Part shown: positions 61,122 through 64,000 of the stretch, piece after piece
Layout of the letters: each line of letters opens with the position of its first letter
Position numbering within the stretch: the first letter of the stretch is position 1
Source: CBDDFS01 sp965227255
GTDB taxonomy: Bacteria > Bacteroidota > Bacteroidia > Flavobacteriales_E > Vicingaceae
DNA: 64,000 bases
Assembly (NCBI GenBank): GCA_965227255.1
Contig: CBDDFS010000002.1
Location: 930,001 to 994,000 of the forward strand
Direction of reading: 5' to 3'
Notes under the pieces: model-generated
Told to the model about the DNA's origin: nothing
The model's database searches: none
The model's input: the letters and a program-made list of their open reading frames with translations, nothing else
Made by a program: the position numbers and the translations under genes

Positions 61122-63238
61122 TAATGCTTAATTTGAGAAATTGCCTCCACTGGATCGGTCACAGGAAGTTGACAAGTTTTATCAACGCAAACGTATATCA
61201 TGGTCTTACCTGAAACAAATTTATTTTCCAACAGAGGGAGATCACTTTCTTCTTTGTCACCAAGGAAAATTGAATTTGGCAGATAGGTTTTATTCATCTC
61301 TTCATTAATTGAAAGGCAATCTTTACCGCTAATGGCTACCTCATAGAAATCGAAAGAATTCTTTAACATAAGAATGCCCCAATTTGAAAATGAAGACCCA
61401 TGATCTCTCAAATATGCTGACATATTTTGAAGCATTTGCTTGGAGATATTCAACCATTCTGAATTGTCACGCATTAATCCCAATTCAAACAGACAATTGG
61501 CCATGATTGAATTGGATGAAGGAATTACATTATCAAAAATCTCCATTTTCCTGGCCACAAGATCCTGTTGTTCGCTGGAAATGAAATAGAACATTTCGTT
61601 CTGATTATCGAAAAAATGATTCAGCGTGTAGTCTACGATTGTTGAAGCCCTTTCAAGCCATTTTTCCTCGAAACCAACTTTGTATAAGTCAATGAAAGCC
61701 TTTGTCGTAATTGCATAATCTTCAAGAAAACCATCAATACTTACCTTTCCTTTCTTGTAATTGTGCATCAGTTCACCATCACCTTTATGCATTTTGTTCC
61801 AGATCAAGTCTGCATTTTTTTCTGCGATTTTCAGGTAATCTGTTTTTCCTTCGGCTTTAAATGCTTCGCAATATCCAGAGATCATCAATGCATTCCAGGA
61901 AGTCAGACTCTTATCGTCGAGACCGGGATGAATTCTTTTCTCTCTTTCATCGAACATGATCTCCGTTGATTTAGCTAACTGATCTTTGAAAATTTTCTTT
62001 TCAATGCCCATTTTCTCTGCGGTCTTGTCGGAATTCTCATCAGTATGAAGAATGTAATGGCCTTCCCATTCTCTACCTGACTTAATATTGTAATAATGTT
62101 TGATCAGCTCAGAATTGACACCTGAAAGCATTTCAATCTCTTCAGGTGTCCAAACATAGAATTTACCTTCTTCTCCTTCGCTGTCAGCATCAAGAGCGGA
62201 GTAGAATTCACCTTGTGGTCCGGTTAATTCTCTTTTAACAAAATCAAGACTCTGGTTCATTACTTCCAGATACCTTTCCTTCTTAAAATATCTATACGCT
62301 TTTGAGTATAAAGAGACAAGCTGGGCATTGTCGTAAAGCATTTTTTCGAAATGTGGAACAAGCCATATTTCATCTGTAGAATACCGTGCAAAACCTCCTC
62401 CCAGATGGTCATATATACCTCCTGCAGCCATTTTGTCAAGAGTTAACTCTACATGTTCAAGTATTTCTTTATCATCCTTCAAAATGGCATAATCGAGAAG
62501 GAATTCATAGTTATTGGGCAATGGAAATTTTGGAGAGCGATTTGGTCCACCTTCTTTCCGGTCGAATGTCTGCTTCCAGGCATCTGTCATTCCGGTAAGT
62601 ACCTCTGAATAATCAACCTTATTATCATTCAGCTTGATCATTTCACTTTGCCTGATTCCATTTAACAGATTCTCAGCGTATTCCTCAACCTTTTTTGGGT
62701 CTGTTTCATATTCCTTTACAATATTCTCCATGAGGTAAAGCCAGTTTTTCTTTGGAAAATAGGTACCTCCATAAAAAGGTCTGCCATCGGGAAGGGCGAA
62801 ACAATTGAGAGGCCAACCGCCTCTGCCGGTAATTAGCTGGACTGCATTCATATAAACCTGATCCACATCGGGTCTTTCTTCACGATCTACCTTGATACAT
62901 ACGAAGTGTTTATTCATGTAATTGGCAACTTCGACATCTTCGAAAGATTCTCGTTCCATTACATGACACCAATGACAAGCGCTATAACCAACGCTAACCA
63001 GAATCATTTTGTTCTCCTCTTTTGCCTTATTCAAAGCTTCTTCGCTCCATGCATACCATTCCACCGGATTATGAGCATGCTGAAGTAAATAAGGACTGCT
63101 TTCATGAATGAGTGAGTTGGTGTAAGGATGTGTGTCTTTGTCCATGTCTTCCGGGTATGAATTTAATTGAGTATGATCAGAACAAGAAAAGCTTGCGAGA
63201 ATCAATAATAGACAAGAAATTCTGGCTTTGAGGATCAT
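61121..63238 (-). CDS. YyaL/SSP411-like lipoprotein with thioredoxin domain (DUF255)
   Basis: This 705-residue protein has signal MILKARISCLLLILASFSC with a lipobox (ASFSC). The thioredoxin-like domain (about 40-180) carries SSPYLLQHAHNPVEWYAW, SVGYSACHWCHVMERESF (CHWC) and RGGWPLNCFALPDGRPFYGG. The remainder is an (alpha/alpha)6 barrel (PHFEKMLYDNAQLVSLY, DADSEGEEGKFYVW). The ATG at 63238 is chosen because it starts the signal peptide; an upstream TTG at 63286 does not. TATCTTTA just upstream is a near-match -7. Homologues are conserved but their reaction is not firmly known. Confidence 0.9.
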   Translation of the reverse strand: MILKARISCLLLILASFSCSDHTQLNSYPEDMDKDTHPYTNSLIHESSPYLLQHAHNPVEWYAWSEEALNKAKEENKMILVSVGYSACHWCHVMERESFEDVEVANYMNKHFVCIKVDREERPDVDQVYMNAVQLITGRGGWPLNCFALPDGRPFYGGTYFPKKNWLYLMENIVKEYETDPKKVEEYAENLLNGIRQSEMIKLNDNKVDYSEVLTGMTDAWKQTFDRKEGGPNRSPKFPLPNNYEFLLDYAILKDDKEILEHVELTLDKMAAGGIYDHLGGGFARYSTDEIWLVPHFEKMLYDNAQLVSLYSKAYRYFKKERYLEVMNQSLDFVKRELTGPQGEFYSALDADSEGEEGKFYVWTPEEIEMLSGVNSELIKHYYNIKSGREWEGHYILHTDENSDKTAEKMGIEKKIFKDQLAKSTEIMFDEREKRIHPGLDDKSLTSWNALMISGYCEAFKAEGKTDYLKIAEKNADLIWNKMHKGDGELMHNYKKGKVSIDGFLEDYAITTKAFIDLYKVGFEEKWLERASTIVDYTLNHFFDNQNEMFYFISSEQQDLVARKMEIFDNVIPSSNSIMANCLFELGLMRDNSEWLNISKQMLQNMSAYLRDHGSSFSNWGILMLKNSFDFYEVAISGKDCLSINEEMNKTYLPNSIFLGDKEESDLPLLENKFVSGKTMIYVCVDKTCQLPVTDPVEAISQIKH

Positions 63239-63527
63239 CTTTGTAAAGATACATATTGACTCCTTTAGGCTTAAATGACGTCGCAATAATGCTTAATTTT
63301 AATTAAGATAAAATCAAAATCTGGCAACAAAATTTTATCACCAAATTTTTTGTTAATAAGCATTTGAAAAAAAATAATGTCGTGAAAGTCTTAATTACAA
63401 AGGCCTGAACCCAAATGTTTAAATTCTTGTTAATAATTTCAAAATAGGCCAACATCAAAAAGTAGAGTCATTGTATAAATTGCAAGAGCGTTAAACCAAA
63501 TCTTATTCAAAGCGAAAAACATTCATT
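63239..63527. other. AT-rich intergenic region before nrdJ
   Basis: 289 bases between divergent genes. TTGTTAATAA occurs twice (63350-63359 and 63427-63436). No cobalamin riboswitch core, NrdR-box pair or hairpin terminator was recognised. It must contain the promoter of nrdJ, but no clean TAnnTTTG box is present on the plus strand. Confidence 0.6.
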
Positions 63528-64000
63528 ATGAGTAAAATACCTGTGCTGGATCTGGAGAAAAAAACACTGACCAATCAAGAAAATGGTCAGGAAAAAGTGG
63601 AAAAGACGAAAACCTATTCATATGAAGAAGCATTTGAAGCCTCTAAAGAATTTTTCAATGGTGATGAATTAGCAGCGAATGTGTGGATCAATAAATATGC
63701 CCTTAAGGACAGTGCAGGGAATATTTTTGAGCAGTCGCCAGACGATATGCACAGAAGACTGGCTAAAGAAATTTCGAGAGTGGAAAGCAAGTATGAAAAT
63801 CCACTTTCTGAAGATGAGGTTTATCAACTACTTAAAGACTTTAAATACATCGTTCCACAGGGTGGACCGATGACGGGTATTGGAAATAAATATCAGATCG
63901 CTTCATTGTCGAACTGCTTCGTAATTGGCAATAAAGGAAATGCCGATTCATATGGTAGTGTTATGAAGATCGATCAGGAGCAGGTTCAATTGATGAAGAG
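63528..64000 (+). CDS. nrdJ: Ribonucleotide reductase, class II (B12-type)-like, 3' end cut by window
   Basis: The first 157 residues are visible. They match the N-terminal end of adenosylcobalamin-dependent ribonucleotide reductase: ELAANVWINKYALKDSAGN, SPDDMHRRLAKEISR, FKYIVPQGGPMTGIGNKYQ and SLSNCFVIGNKG. The Cys in LSNCFVI is the first of the redox-active active-site pair. Class I NrdA has a different N-terminal ATP-cone layout. The ATG at 63528 follows an AT-rich leader. The catalytic loop and C-terminal Cys lie outside the window, so class II is likely rather than proven. Confidence 0.8.
   Translation, partial: MSKIPVLDLEKKTLTNQENGQEKVEKTKTYSYEEAFEASKEFFNGDELAANVWINKYALKDSAGNIFEQSPDDMHRRLAKEISRVESKYENPLSEDEVYQLLKDFKYIVPQGGPMTGIGNKYQIASLSNCFVIGNKGNADSYGSVMKIDQEQVQLMK

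Noticed and set aside
63284..63527. Cobalamin riboswitch before nrdJ
   Set aside because: No B12-box core or supporting stems could be found by eye.

Overview
The window reads as chromosomal DNA of a gliding-type marine or environmental Bacteroidota, most likely order Flavobacteriales. The evidence is the giant type IX secretion (T9SS) translocon gene sprA in its usual ruvA-sprA-gcvH neighbourhood, several T9SS cargo proteins with C-terminal sorting domains, two RemB/Wzi-like outer-membrane proteins, DUF6029, Omp28 and PorT-like families, a split metH, and Bacteroidota-type promoter boxes (TAnnTTTG). No rRNA, tRNA, CRISPR array, transposase, integrase or phage gene was seen; almost everything is densely packed chromosomal coding sequence.

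Layout. 1-4.2 kb: phenylacetate-type catabolism (3-hydroxyacyl-CoA dehydrogenase, PaaG-like isomerase, and separately a PaaE-like reductase) around three small membrane proteins. 4.2-8.4 kb: a FISUMP-domain exported protein, then rsmI-recJ. 8.4-16.2 kb: an operon tlpA-DUF6029-omp28-porT-like-recQ facing two T9SS-exported proteins, one of them a second Omp28 with a thioredoxin-like CPPC motif. 16.2-29.6 kb: a sirtuin, then maeB-ruvA-sprA-gcvH-vanZ-like-tonB-tonB. 29.6-34.6 kb: sulfate activation cysC-cysD-cysN, an alpha/beta hydrolase and cysQ, separated by repeat-rich intergenic DNA. 34.6-40.9 kb: GDP-fucose synthesis (gmd, fcl) and a polyprenyl-phosphate sugar transferase between two RemB-like proteins. 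40.9-45.2 kb: heme O synthase, two oxidase subunits III, subunit IV, SCO and DUF420, that is the assembly and accessory end of a caa3/aa3 oxidase locus. 45.2-49.0 kb: a SAM-I riboswitch with terminator controlling a two-gene cobalamin-dependent methionine synthase. 49.1-52.5 kb: an OmpA-like protein behind three 21-bp-phased operator-like repeats, a TolC-family protein and tsaB. 52.6-63.2 kb: a 1734-residue subtilisin with T9SS signal, a beta-propeller protein with gliding-type C-terminus, an unknown exported protein and a YyaL/DUF255 protein. 63.5 kb to the edge: a class II (B12-type) ribonucleotide reductase, cut by the window.

How the parts fit. SprA is the outer-membrane gate for the sorting-domain proteins in the window (14.3, 15.2, 52.6 and probably 57.8 kb). 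PAPS synthesis (CysC/D/N), PAP removal (CysQ), GDP-fucose synthesis, a lipid-linked sugar initiator and surface RemB/Wzi-like barrels lie side by side; I infer, without proof, that they may serve a sulfated surface polysaccharide. MetH and the B12-type reductase imply a need for cobalamin.

The most unusual signals are non-coding: intergenic arrays that all have a 7-bp period but different consensus sequences, REP-like hairpins next to them, the phased repeats before the OmpA-like gene, and a VanZ-like gene whose natural start position carries ATA where neighbouring genes use TAATG. No clearly new multi-gene defence or metabolic system was recognised.
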